This document shows positions 24,501-37,600 of a stretch of 64,000 nucleotides of DNA, one piece after another (the stretch's first letter is position 1; each line of letters begins with the position of its first letter). Below the pieces are notes generated by a model that had not been told where the DNA came from, ran no database searches, and saw only the letters and a program-made list of their open reading frames with translations. Both the position numbers and the translations under genes were made by a program. This stretch comes from Hydractinia symbiolongicarpus (lineage: Eukaryota > Cnidaria > Hydrozoa > Anthoathecata > Hydractiniidae). The stretch covers positions 25,109,650 to 25,173,649 of the forward strand of contig NC_079887.1 in assembly GCF_029227915.1 (NCBI RefSeq), written 5' to 3'.

Positions 24501-25282
24501 AAATGCGACAATTGGACTCCAAAAAATAACATTCTTCTTAATTTTACGTGATTGCCGGAACTCAGCGATTACACTGGGCTCTGTGGTAGCGCTTCATTTA
24601 AAAATTTAGATAATTAAGTCATTCTTTAATGTGGGATCAATCTTAGCCCTTATCGCGCGCTGAAGAAATACCGACAGTTACAAAAACTACATTTCATTGA
24701 CTTTCTAACGGTTTCAGTCCGTTTGAATTACAACGGTTGGGTCACGTATTGGTACCAACATGTATTTAGCGATAATTTTCGGAGATTACTACGATGCATC
24801 GCTTTTAACAATGAAACAATTGACTGTGGGACTTAATTGAACTAACTTTCGACTGTGACGTGATAAATGTGATAAATGAGAAAATGGGACCCCAAGAAAA
24901 AACATTCTTCTTAATTTGACGCGATTTCGGGATATCAGCGATTACACTGGGCGCTGTGGTACCGCTTCATTTAAAAATTTAGATAAATAAGTCGTTCTTT
25001 ACTGTGGGACCAATCCTATCCGTTATCGCGTGCAGAAAAAATAACGACAGTTTCAAAAACTACATTTCATTGACTTTCTAACAGTATCAATCCGTTTGAG
25101 TTACAACGGTTGAGGCACAAGTTCTTACCAACATGTATTTCGTGATATCTTTCCGTTATTACTAGGTTGTATCGCTTTTAACAGTGAAACCATTGACTGT
25201 GGGACTTAATTGAACTGATTATGGACTGTGACCTTATAAATGTGAAAGTGAGACAATTGGACTCCAAGAAATAACATTCTTC
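21507..25282. repeat. Satellite block between the 1413-bp HOR and MITE 2
   Basis: This stretch holds about ten monomers and no gene. It begins in phase with a would-be fourth HOR copy but diverges at once (GACCTGATC replaces GATCTGATC at 21507). Adjacent monomers with CGAACATATATTTAGCGAT at 22521 and 22892 form a duplicated pair. The first members of the GTATTTCGTGATATC subfamily appear here, with TGAGGCACAAG at 24365 and 25111 (746 bp, two monomers apart). Confidence 0.85.
22300..22345. other. Empty-site paralogue of the MITE 2 insertion
   Basis: Here CTTCTTAATATGAAATGATT is uninterrupted, and the monomer continues with the rare variants GTAGCACTTTAATTAAAA and TTTTTGACTG. The monomer right of MITE 2 (26032 onward) carries the same variants. 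The offset is 3725 bp, or 2979 bp (eight monomers) once the 742-bp element and one TTAA are subtracted. This locates the pre-insertion TTAA. Confidence 0.7.
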
Positions 25283-25286
25283 TTAA

Positions 25287-25325
25287 CCCTATTCGGTCCG
25301 GGGGGGGGGCGGATTCCGCCCCCCC
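25287..25325. repeat. MITE copy 2 left end: TIR and abutting GC hairpin
   Basis: The TIR is at 25287-25303. It runs straight into a G run and GGCGGATTCCGCCCCCC, a near-perfect palindrome. The G run is longer than in copy 1, where a T interrupts it. Confidence 0.8.
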
Positions 25326-25965
25326 TGACGGTTTTTTTTTAATAACTCCTGATTGCTTTGTTATATGGCTATGATACTTACTGAGTTTCAACATTTATCT
25401 ATTAGACACTTGAATGCTAATTTTTTAGGTCCCATACCTTTTAGAAGCTTTGATATTGGCCATTACTCGAAACTACCCCTAAAAATCTCTATGAAATCCT
25501 TATAATCGGGAAAATATAATAACTCCTGTTAGGATTATCCTTAGAACTTGAAACTTGCAACACAACTTTGTTTCATCAAGAAGAATCATTTTGAATAATT
25601 TGAACACGTGACTAATCCGATTTCCCGATTTTGTCGGAGTTTACCCGAAAATCGGAAAAAAACGGATTTTCGGGCAATTTTTGGCAATTTTTCATCCGAT
25701 CCATGTAAAAACCGGAAGATATGTTAAATAACTTTTATATAGCTTTCAGAAACTTCAAACAGAATGTAAAAATTCGCTCTAGAACAAAAGTAATTATATT
25801 TTAAGCAGATAGTGGCATTTTTAACAATTTTGAAGCTTTTGATGACGTCACAGAAAATGTGCTGACGCAAGCAAATTTTTTTTTGCGCCATTTTGTTCCT
25901 TTTATGACGTACTATAAGTGTGCCTAGTTTGATTCAATTTGAACAACCCTATGAAAAGTTATTGA

Positions 25966-26028
25966 GGGGGGGGGCGGAATCCGTCCCCCCGGTCATAGTA
26001 TGTTCGAAAAACCCCGGACCGAATAGGG
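25966..26028. repeat. MITE copy 2 right end: GC hairpin, spacer, TIR
   Basis: A near-palindrome with a G run and GGCGGAATCCGTCCCCCC lies at about 25966-25990. It is followed by a 21-bp spacer with the same sequence as in copy 1, then the 17-bp TIR at 26012-26028. One C-to-T change weakens the hairpin stem relative to copy 1. Confidence 0.78.
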
Positions 26029-29000
26029 TTAATATGAAATGATTGCCGAAACTCAGTGATTACACTGGGCGCTGTGGTAGCACTTTAATTAAAAATTAAG
26101 ATAAAAAAGTTATTTTTGACTGTAGGACCAATCCTAGTCGCTATCGCGCGCTGAAGAAATAGCGACAGTTTCGAAAACTACATTTCATTGACTTTTTAAC
26201 GGTGTCAGTCCGTTTGAGTTTCAACGGTTGGGTCACATATTCGTACCAACATGTATTTAGCGATACTTTTTCTGATATTACTAGGTTGTATGGCTTTTAA
26301 CAGTGAAACCATTGACTGTGGGACTTAATTGAACTGATTATGGACTGTGACCTTATAAATGTGAAAGTGAGACAATTGGACTCCAAAAAATAACATTCTT
26401 CTTAATTTGACGTGATTGCCAGAACTCAGCGATTACACTGGGCGCTGTGGTAGCGCTTCATTTAAAAAATTAGATAAATAAGTCGTTCTTTACTGTGGGA
26501 CCAATCCTACCCCTTATCGCGCGCTGAAAAAATAGCGACAGTTTCAAAACTACATTTCATTGACTTTCTAACGGTGCCAATCCGTTTGAGTTACAACGGT
26601 TGGGTCACATATTCGTACCAACATGTATTTAGCGATACTTTTTCTGATATTACTAGGTTGTAAGGCTTTTAACAGTAAAACCATTGACTGTGGGACTTAA
26701 TTGAACTGATTATGGACTGTGACCTTATAAATGTGAAAGTGAGACAATTGGACTCCAAGAAATAACATTCTTATTAATATGAAATGATTGCCGAGCGATT
26801 ACACTGGGCGCTGTGGTAGCGCTTCAATTAAAAATTAAGATAAAAAAGTCATTTTTTACTGTGGGACCAATCCTGGCCGTTATCGCGCGCTTACGAAATA
26901 GCGACAGTTTCAAAAACTACATTTCATTGACTTTTTAACGGTGTCAGTCCGTTTGAGTTTCAACGGTTGGGTCACATATTCGTACCAACATGTATTTAGC
27001 GATACTTTTTCTGGTATTACTAGGTTGTATGGCTTTTAACAGTGAAACCATTGACTGTGGGACTTAATTGAACTGATTATGGACTGTGACCTTATAAATG
27101 TGAAATTGAGACAATTGGACTCCAAAAAATAACATTCTTCTTAATTTGACGTGATTGCCAGAACTCAGCGATTACACTGGGCGCTGTGGTAGCGCTTCAT
27201 TTAAAAAATTAGATAAATAAGTCGTTTTTTGCTGTGGGACCAATCCTATCCGTTATCGCGCGCTAAAAAAAAAACGATAGTTTCAAAAACTACATTTCAT
27301 TGACTTTCTAACGGTGTCAATCCGTTTGAGTTTCAACAGTTGGGTCACATATTCGTACCAACATGTATTTAGCGATATTTATCTGATATTACTAGTTTGC
27401 ATCGCTTTTAACAGTGAAACGATTGACTGTAGGACTTAATTGAACTAAATTTGGACCGTGACCTGATCAATGTGATAAATCAAACAAATGGACTCCAAGA
27501 AAAAACATTCTTCTTAATTTGACATGATTGCCGGAACTCAGCGATTTCACTGGGCGCTGTGGTAGCGCTTCATTTAAAAAATTAGATAAATAAGTCGTTC
27601 TTTACTGTGGGACCAATCCTACCCCTTATCGCGCGCTGAAAAAATAGCGACAGTTTCAAAACTACATTTCATTGACTTTCTAACGGTGCCAATCCGTTTG
27701 AGTTACAACGGTTGGGTCACATATTCGTACCAACATGTATTTAGCGATACTTTTTCTAATATTACTAGGTTGTATGGCTTTTAACAGTGAAACCATTGAC
27801 TGTGGGACTTAATTGAACTGATTATGGACTGTGACCTTATAAATGTGAAAGTAAGACAATTGGACTCCAAGAAATAACATTCTTCTTAATATGAAATGAT
27901 TGCCGAAACTCAGCGATTACACTGGGCGCTGTGGTAGCGCTTCAATTAAAAATTAAGATAAAAAAGTCATTTTTTACTGTGGGACCAATCCTAGCCGTTA
28001 TCGCGCGCTTACGAAATAGCGACAGTTTCAAAAACTACATTTCATTGACTTTCTAACAGTATCAATCCGTTTGAGTTACAACGGTTGAGGCACATATTCT
28101 TACCTACATGTATTTCGTGATATCTTTCCGTTATTACTAGGTTGTATCGCTTTTAACAGTAAAACGATTGACCGTGGGACTTAATTGACCTGATTTTGGA
28201 CTGTGACCTGATAAATGGGATAAATGCGACAATTGGACTCCAAAAAATAACATTCTTCTTAATTTGACGTGATTGCCAGAACTCAGCGATTACACTGGGC
28301 TCTGTGGTAGCGCTTCATTTAAAAATTTAGATAATTAAGTCATTCTTTAATGTAGGACCAATCCTATCCGTTATCGCGCGCTGAAGAAATAGGGATAGTT
28401 TCAAAAACTACATTTCATTGACTTTCTAACGGTGTCAATCCGTTTGAGTTTCAACAGTTGGGTCACATATTCGTACCAACATGTATTTAGCGATATTTAT
28501 CTGATATTACTAGTTTGCATCGCTTTTAACAGTGAAACGATTGACTGTAGGACTTAATTGAACTAAATTTGGACCGTGACCTGATCAATGTGATAAATCA
28601 AACAAATGGACTCCAAGAAAAAACATTCTTCTTAATTTGACATGATTGCCGGAACTCAGCAATTACACTGGGCGCTGTAGTAGCGCTTCATTTAAAAATT
28701 TAGATAAATAAGTCATTTCTTACTGTGGGACCAATCCTAGCCGTTATCCCGCGCTGAAGAAATAGAGACAGTTTCAAAAAGTACATTTCATTGACTTGCT
28801 AACAGTATCAATCCGTTTGAGTTACAACGGTTGGGTCACATATTCGTACCAACATGTATTTAGCGATATTTATCTGATATTACTAGTTTGCATCGCTTTT
28901 AACAGTGAAATGATTGACTGTGGGACTTAATTGAACTAAATTTTGGACCGTGACCTGATCAATGTGGTAAATGACACAAATGGACTCCAAGAAAAAACAT

Positions 29001-31620
29001 TCTTCTTAATTTGACATGATTGCCGGAACCCAGCGATTTCACTGGGCGCTGTGGTAGCGCTTCATTTAAAAAATTAGATAAATAAGTCGTTCTTTACTGT
29101 GGGACCAATCCTACCCCTTATCGCGCGCTGAAAAAATAGCGACAGTTTCAAAACTACATTTCATTGACTTTCTAACGGTGCCAATCCGTTTGAGTTACAA
29201 CGATTGGGTCACATATTCGTACCAACATGTATTTACCGATACTTTTTCTAATATTACTAGGTTGTATGGCTTTTAACAGTGAAACCATTGACTGTGGGAC
29301 TTAATTGAACTGATTATGGACTGTGACCTTATAAATGTGAAAGTAAGACAATTGGACTCCAAGAAATAACATTCTTCTTAATATGAAATGATTGCCGAAA
29401 CTCAGCGATTACACTGGGCGCTGTGGTAGCGCTTCAATTAAAAATTAAGATAAAAAAGTCATTTTTTACTGTGGGACCAATCCTAGCCGTTATCGCGCGC
29501 TTACGAAATAGCGACAGTTTCAAAAACTACATTTCATTGACTTTCTAACAGTATCAATCCGTTTGAGTTACAACGGTTGAGGCACATATTCTTACCTACA
29601 TGTATTTCGTGATATCTTTCCGTTATTACTAGGTTGTATCGCTTTTAACAGTAAAACGATTGACCGTGGGACTTAATTGAACTGATTTTGGACTGTGACC
29701 TGATAAATGTGATAAATGCGACAATTGGACTCCAAAAAATAACATTCTTCTTAATTTGACGTGATTGCCAGAACTCAGCGATTACACTGGGCTCTGTGGT
29801 AGCGCTTCATTTAAAAATTTAGATAATTAAGTCATTCTTTAATGTAGGACCAATCCTATCCGTTATCGCGCGCTGAAGAAATAGGGATAGTTTCAAAAAC
29901 TACATTTCATTGACTTTCTAACGGTGTCGGTCCGTTTGAGTTACAACAGTTGGGTCACATATTCGTACCAACATGTATTTAGCGATATTTTTCTAATATT
30001 ACTAGGTTGCAACGGTTTTAACAATGAAAGGATTGACTGTAGGACTTAATTGAACTAAATTTGGACCGTGACCTGATCATTGTGATAAATGACACAAATG
30101 GACTCCAAAAAAAAAATTCTTCTTAATTTGACATGATTGCCGGAACTCAGCGATTTCACTGGGCGCTGTGGTAGCGCTTCATTTAAAAAATTAGATAAAT
30201 AAGTCGTTCTTTACTGTGGGACCAATCCTACCCCTTATCGCGCGCTGAAAAAATAGCGACAGTTTCAAAACTACATTTCATTGACTTTCTAACGGTGCCA
30301 ATCCGTTTGAGTTACAACTGTTGGGTCACATATTCGTACCAACATGTATTTAGCGATACTTTTTCTGATATTACTAGGTTGTAAGGCTTTTAACAGTGAA
30401 ACCATTGACTGTGGGACTTAATTGAACTGATTATGGACTGTGACCTTATAAATGTGAAAGTGAGACAATTGGACTCCAAGAAATAATATTCTTCTTAATA
30501 TGAAATGATTGCCGAGAGATTACACTGGGCGCTGTGGTAGCGCTTCAATTAAAAATTAAGATAAAAAAGTCATTTTTTACTGTGGGACCAATCCTACCCC
30601 TTATCGCGCGCTGAAAAAATAGCGACAGTTTTAAAACTACATTTCATTGACTCTCTAACGGTGCCAATCCGTTTGAGTTACAACAGTTCGGTCACATATA
30701 CGTACCAACATGTATTTAGCGATACTTTTTCTGACATTACTAGGTTGTATGACTTTTAACAGTGAAACCATTGACTGTGGGACTTAATTGAACTACCTTT
30801 GGATTGTGCCCTGATAAATGTGATAAATGAGACAATTGGACTCCAAGAAAAAACATTCTTCCTAATTTGACGTGATTGCCGGAAATCAGTGATTACACTG
30901 GGCGCTGAGGTAGCGCTTCATTTAAAAATTTAGATAAATAAGTCATTTCTTACTGTGGGACCAATCCTAGCCGTTATCCCGCGCTGAAGAAATAGAGACA
31001 GTTTCAAAAAGTACATTTCATTGACTTGCTAACAACATCAATCCGTTTAAGTTACAACGGTTGAGGCACATATTCGTACCAACATGTATTTAGCGATATT
31101 TATCTGATATTACTAGTTTGCATCGCTTTTAACAGTGAAATGATTGACTGTGGGACTTAATTGAACTAAATTTTGGACCGTGAACTGATCAATGTGGTAA
31201 ATGACACAAATGGACTCCAAGAAAAAACATTCTTCTTAATTTGACATGATTGCCGGAACTCAGCGATTTCACTGGGCGCTGTGGTAGCGCTTCATTTAAA
31301 AAATTAGATAAATAAGTCGTTCTTTACTGTGGGACCAATCCTACCCCTTATCGCGCGCTGAAAAAATAGCGACAGTTTTAAAACTACATTTCATTGACTC
31401 TCTAACGGTGCCAATCCGTTTGAGTTACAACAGTTGGGTCACATATACGTACCAACATGTATTTAGCGATACTTTTTCTGATATTACTAGGTTGTATGAC
31501 TTTTAACAGTGAAACCATTGACTGTGGGACTTAATTGAACTGATTATGGACTGTGACCTTATAAATGTGAAAGTGAGACAATTGGACTCCAAGAAATAAC
31601 ATTCTTCTTAATATGAAATG
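26029..31620. repeat. Satellite block with 3-monomer spacing, after MITE 2
   Basis: This stretch holds about fifteen monomers and no gene. The private variant GCGATTTCACTGGG lies at 27541, 29033, 30150, 31263, 32379 and 36850, in steps of 4, 3, 3, 3 and 12 monomers. Another marker, GATTGACTGTAGGAC, is at 27421 and 28539 (1118 bp). Two monomers share a 6-bp deletion in the GATTGCCGAAACTCAGCG phrase, reading GCCGAGCG at 26791 and GCCGAGAG at 30511, which marks common descent. Confidence 0.85.
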
Positions 31621-34600
31621 ATTGCCGAAACTCAGCGATTACACTGGGCGCTGTGGTAGCGCTTCAATTAAAAATTAAGATAAAAAAGTCATTTTTTACT
31701 GTGGGACCAATAGTAGCCGTTATCGCGCGCTTACGAAATAGCGACAGTTTCAAAAACTACATTTCATTGACTTTCTAACAGTATCAATCCGTTTGAGTTA
31801 CAACGGTTGGGTCACATATTCTTACCTACATGTATTTCGTGATATCTTTCCGTTATTACTAGGTTGTATCGCTTTTAACAGTAAAACGATTGACCGTGGG
31901 ACTTAATTGAACTGATTTTGGACTGTAACCTGATAAATGTGATAAATGCGACAATTGGACTCCAAAAAATAACATTCTTCTTAATTTGACGTGATTGCCA
32001 GAACTCAGCGATTACACTGGGCTCTGTGGTAGCGCTTCATTTAAAAATTTAGATAATTAAGTCATTCTTTAATGTAGGACCAATACTATCCGTTATTGCG
32101 CGCTGAAGAAATAGGGATAGTTTCAAAAACTACATTTCATTGACTTTCTAACGGTGTCGGTCCGTTTGAGTTACAACAGTTGGGTCACATATTCGTACCA
32201 ACATGTATTTAGCGATATTTTTCTAATATTACTAGGTTGCAACGGTTTTAACAATGAAAGGATTGACTGTAGGACTTAATTGAACTAAATTTGGACCGTG
32301 ACCTGATCATTGTGATAAATGACACAAATGGACTCAAAAAAAAAATTCTTCTTAATTTGACATGATTGCCGGAACTCAGCGATTTCACTGGGCGCTGTGG
32401 TAGCGCTTCATTTAAAAAATTAGATAAATAAGTCGTTCTTTACTGTGGGATCAATCCTACCCCTTATCGCGCGCTGAAAAAATAGCGACAGTTTCAAAAC
32501 TACATTTCATTGACTTTCTAACGGTGCCAATCCGTTTGAGTTACAAAGGTTGGGTCACATAATCGTACCAACATGTATTTAGCGATACTTTTTCTGATAT
32601 TACTAGGTTGTAAGGCTTTTAACAGTGAAACCATTGACTGTGGGACTTAATTGAACTGATTATGGACTGTGACCTTATAAATGGGAAAGTGAGACAATTG
32701 GACTCCAAGAAATAACATTCTTCTTAATATGAAATGATTGCCGAAACTCAGCGATTACACTGGGCGCTGTGGTAGCGCTTCAATTAAAAATTAAGATAAA
32801 AAAGTCATTTTTTACTGTGGGACCAATCCTAGCCGTTATCGCGCGCTTACGAAATAGCGACAGTTTCAAAAACTACATTTCATTGACTTTCTAACAGTAT
32901 CAATCCGTTTGAGTTACAACGGTTGAGGCACATATTCTTACCTACATGTATTTCGTGATATCTTTCTGTTATTACTAGGTTGTATCGCTTTTAACAGTAA
33001 AACGATTGACCGTGGGACTTAATTGAACTGATTTTGGACTGTGACCTGATAAATGTGATAAATGCGACAATTGGACTCCAAAAAATAACATTCTTCTTAA
33101 TTTGACATGATAGCCGGAACTCAGCGATTACACTGGGCGCTGTGGTAGCGCTTCATTTAAAAAATTAGAAAAATAAGTCGTTCTTTACTGTGGGACCAAT
33201 CCTACCCCTTATTGCGCGCTGAAAAAATAGCGACAGTTTCAAAACTACATTTCATTGACTTTCTAACGGTGCCAATCCGTTTGAGTTACAACGGTTGGGT
33301 CACATATTCGTACCAACATGTATTTAGCGATATTTTTCTAATATTACTAGGTTGCAACGGTTTTAACAATGAAAGGATTGACTGTGGGACTTAATTGAAC
33401 TAACTTTGGACTGTGCCCTGATAAATGTGATAAATGAGACAATTGGACTCCAAGAAAAAACATTCTTCTTAATTTGAAGTGATTGCCGGAAATCAGCGAT
33501 CACACTTGGCGCTGTTGTAGTTCTTCATTTAAAAATTTAGATAAATAAGTCATTTCTTACTGTGGGACCAATCCTAGCCGTTATCCTGCGCTGAAGGAAT
33601 AGAGACAGTTTCAAAAAGTACATTTCATTGACTTGCTAACAGCATCAATTCGTTTGAGTTACAACGGTTGAGGCACATATTCGTACCAACATGTATTTAG
33701 CGATATTTTTCTGATATTACTAGGTTGTATGGCTTTTAACAGTGAAACGATTGACTGTGGGACTTAATTGAACTGATTATGGACTGTGACATTATAAATG
33801 TGAAAGTGAGGCAATTGGACTCCCAGAAATAACATTCTTCTTAATATGAAATGATTGCCGAAACTCAACGTTTACAGTGGGCGCTGTGGTAGCGCTTCAT
33901 TTAAAAATTTAGATAAATAAGTCATTTCTTACTGTGGGACCAATCCTATCCGTTATCGCGCGCTGAAGAAATGGGGATAGTTTCAAAAACTACATTTCAT
34001 TGATTTTGTAACGGTGTCAGTCCGTTTGAGTTACAACGGTTGGGTCACATATTCGTACCAACATGTATTTAGCGACATTTTTCTAATATTACTAGGTTGC
34101 ATCGCTTTTAACTATGAAACGATTGACCGTGGGACTTAATTGAACTAACTTTGGACTGTCACCTGATAAATGTGATAAAGGAGACAATTGGACTCCAAGA
34201 AATAACATTCTTCTTAATTTGACGTGATTGCCGGAACTCAGCGATTACACTGGGCTCTGTGGTAGCGCTTCATTTAAAAATTTAGATAAAAAAGTCATTT
34301 TTTTATTGTGGGACCAGTCCTATCCGCTATCGCGCGCTGAAGAAATAGGGATAGTTTCAAAAACTACATTTCATTGATTTTCTAACGGTGTCAGTCCGTT
34401 TGAGTTACAACGGTTGGGTCACATATTCGTACCAACATGTATTTAGCGATATTTTTCTAATATTACTAGGTTGCATCGCTTTTAACTATGAAACGATTGA
34501 CCGTGGGACTTAATTGAACTAACTTTGGACTGTGACCTGATAAATGTGATAAAAGAGACAATTGGACTCCAAGAAATATCATTCTTCTTAATTTGACGTG

Positions 34601-37600
34601 ATTTCTGGAACTGAGCGATTACACTGGGCTCTGTGGTAGCGCTTCATTTAAAAATTTAGATAAATAAGTCATTCTTTACTGTGGGACCAGTCCTATCCGT
34701 TATCGCGCGCTGAAGAAATAGGGATAGTTTCAAAAACTACATTTCATTGATTTTCTAACGGTGTCAGTCCGTTTGAGTTACAACGGTTGGGTCACATAAT
34801 CGTACCAACATGTATTTAGCGATATTTTTCTGATATTACTAGGTTGTATGACTTTTAACAGTGAAACCATTGACTGTGGGACTTAATTGAACTGATTATG
34901 GACTGTGACCTTATAAATGTGAAAGTGAGACAATTGGACTCCAAGAAATAACATTCTTCTTAATATGAAATGATTGCCGAAACTCAGCGATTACACTGGG
35001 CGCTGTGGTAGCGCTTCAATTAAAAATTAAGATAAAAAAGTCATTTTTTACTGTGGGACCAATCCTAGCCGTTATCGCGCGCTTACGAAATAGCGACAGT
35101 TTCAAAAACTACATTTCATTGACTTTCTAACAGTATCAATCCGTTTGAGTTACAACGGTTGAGGCACATATTCTTACCTACATGTATTTCGTGATATCTT
35201 TCCGTTATTACTAGGTTGTATCGCTTTTAACAGTAAAACGATTGACCGTGGGACTTAATTGAACTAACTTTGGACTGTCACCTGATAAATGTGATAAAGG
35301 AGACAATTGGACTCCAAGAAATAACATTCTTCTTAATTTGACGTGATTGCCGGAACTCAGCGATTACACTGGGCTCTGTGGTAGCGCTTCATTTAAAAAT
35401 TTAGATAAAAAAGTCATTTTTTTATTGTGGGACCAGTCCTATCCGCTATCGCGCGCTGAAGAAATAGGGATAGTTTCAAAAACTACATTTCATTGATTTT
35501 CTAACGGTGTCAGTCCGTTTGAGTTACAACGGTTGGGTCACATATTCGTACCAACATGTATTTAGCGATATTTTTCTAATATTACTAGGTTGCATCGCTT
35601 TTAACTATGAAACGATTGACCGTGGGACTTAATTGAACTAACTTTGGACTGTGACCTGATAAATGTGATAAAAGAGACAATTGGACTCCAAGAAATATCA
35701 TTCTTCTTAATTTGACGTGATTTCTGGAACTGAGCGATTACACTGGGCTCTGTGGTAGCGCTTCATTTAAAAATTTAGATAAATAAGTCATTCTTTACTG
35801 TGGGACCAGTCCTATCCGTTATCGCGCGCTGAAGAAATAGGGATAGTTTCAAAAACTACATTTCATTGATTTTCTAACGGTGTCAGTCCGTTTGAGTTAC
35901 AACGGTTGGGTCACATAATCGTACCAACATGTATTTAGCGATATTTTTCTGATATTACTAGGTTGTATGACTTTTAACAGTGAAACCATTGACTGTGGGA
36001 CTTAATTGAACTGATTATGGACTGTGACCTTATAAATGTGAAAGTGAGACAATTGGACTCCAAGAAATAACATTCTTCTTAATATGAAATGATTGCCGAA
36101 ACTCAGCGATTACACTGGGCGCTGTGGTAGCGCTTCAATTAAAAATTAAGATAAAAAAGTCATTTTTTACTGTGGGACCAATCCTAGCCGTTATCGCGCG
36201 CTTACGAAATAGCGACAGTTTCAAAAACTACATTTCATTGACTTTCTAACAGTATCAATCCGTTTGAGTTACAACGGTTGAGGCACATATTCTTACCTAC
36301 ATGTATTTCGTGATATCTTTCCGTTATTACTAGGTTGTATCGCTTTTAACAGTAAAACGATTGACCGTGGGACTTAATTGAACTGATTTTGGACTGTAAC
36401 CTGATAAATGTGATAAATGCGACAATTGGACTCCAAAAAATAACATTCTTCTTAATTTGACGTGATTGCCAGAACTCAGCGATTACACTGGGCTCTGTGG
36501 TAGCGCTTCATTTAAAAATTTAGATAATTAAGTCATTCTTTATTGTAGGACCAATCCTATCCGTTATTGCGCGCTGAAGAAATAGGGATAGTTTCAAAAA
36601 CTACATTTCATTGACTTTCTAACGGTGTCGGTCCGTTTGAGTTACAACAGTTGGGTCACATATTCGTACCAACATGTATTTAGCGATATTTTTCTAACAT
36701 TACTAGGTTGCAACGGTTTTAACAATGAAAGGATTGACTGTAGGACTTAATTGAACTAAATTTGGACCGTGACCTGATCATTGTGATAAATGACACAAAT
36801 GGACTCAAAAAAAAAATTCTTCTTAATTTGACATGATTGCCGGAACTCAGCGATTTCACTGGGCGCTGTGGTAGCGCTTCATTTAAAAAATTAGATAAAT
36901 AAGTCGTTCTTTACTGTGGGACCAATCCTACCCCTTATCGCGCGCTGAAAAAATAGCGACAGTTTCAAAACTACATTTCATTGACTTTCTAACGGTGCCA
37001 ATCCGTTTGAGTTACAACGGTTGGGTAACATATTCGTACCAACATGTATTTAGCGATACTTTTTCTGATATTACTAGGTTGTAAGGCTTTTAACAGTGAA
37101 ACCATTGACTGTGGGACTTAATTGAACTGATTATGGACTGTGACCTTATAAATGGGAAAGTGAGACAATTGGACTCCAAGAAATAACATTCTTCTTAATA
37201 TGAAATGATTGCCGAAACTCAGCGATTACACTGGGCGCTGTGGTAGCGCTTCAATTAAAAATTAAGATAAAAAAGTCATTTTTTACTGTGGGACCAATCC
37301 TAGCCGTTATCGCGCGCTTACAAAATAGCGACAGTTTCAAAAACTACATTTCATTGACTTTCTAACAGTATCAATCCGTTTGAGTTACAACGGTTGAGGC
37401 ACATATTCTTACCTACATGTATTTCGTGATATCTTTCTGTTATTACTAGGTTGTATCGCTTTTAACAGTAAAACGATTGACCGTGGGACTTAATTGAACT
37501 GATTTTGGACTGTGACCTGATAAATGTGATAAATGCGACAATTGGACGCCAAAAAAAAACATTCTTCTTAATTTGACGTGATTGCCAGAACTCAGCGATT

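Larger units (their letters stand above)
25287..26028. mobile_element. piggyBac-like MITE, copy 2 (742 bp)
   Basis: This is the same element as at 13154-13889, in the same orientation, with identical 17-bp TIRs (25287-25303 and 26012-26028). TTAA duplications lie at 25283-25286 and 26029-26032. The target is a different TTAA of the monomer, in CTTCTTAATATGAAATG. The two copies differ by about 20 substitutions by eye (near 3%) plus length changes in the G, C and T runs. The right hairpin carries CCGTCCCC where copy 1 has CCGCCCC. The internal stem is partly broken (CCGATTTCC), and TGACGTCA is kept at 25843-25850. No transposase frame is present. A 62-codon minus-strand frame across the left end is fortuitous. 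Confidence 0.88.

Noticed and set aside
25206-25394. 62-codon minus-strand frame across the MITE left end
   Set aside because: It spans satellite and transposon terminus, including the GC hairpin. It is not a transposase and has no plausible function.
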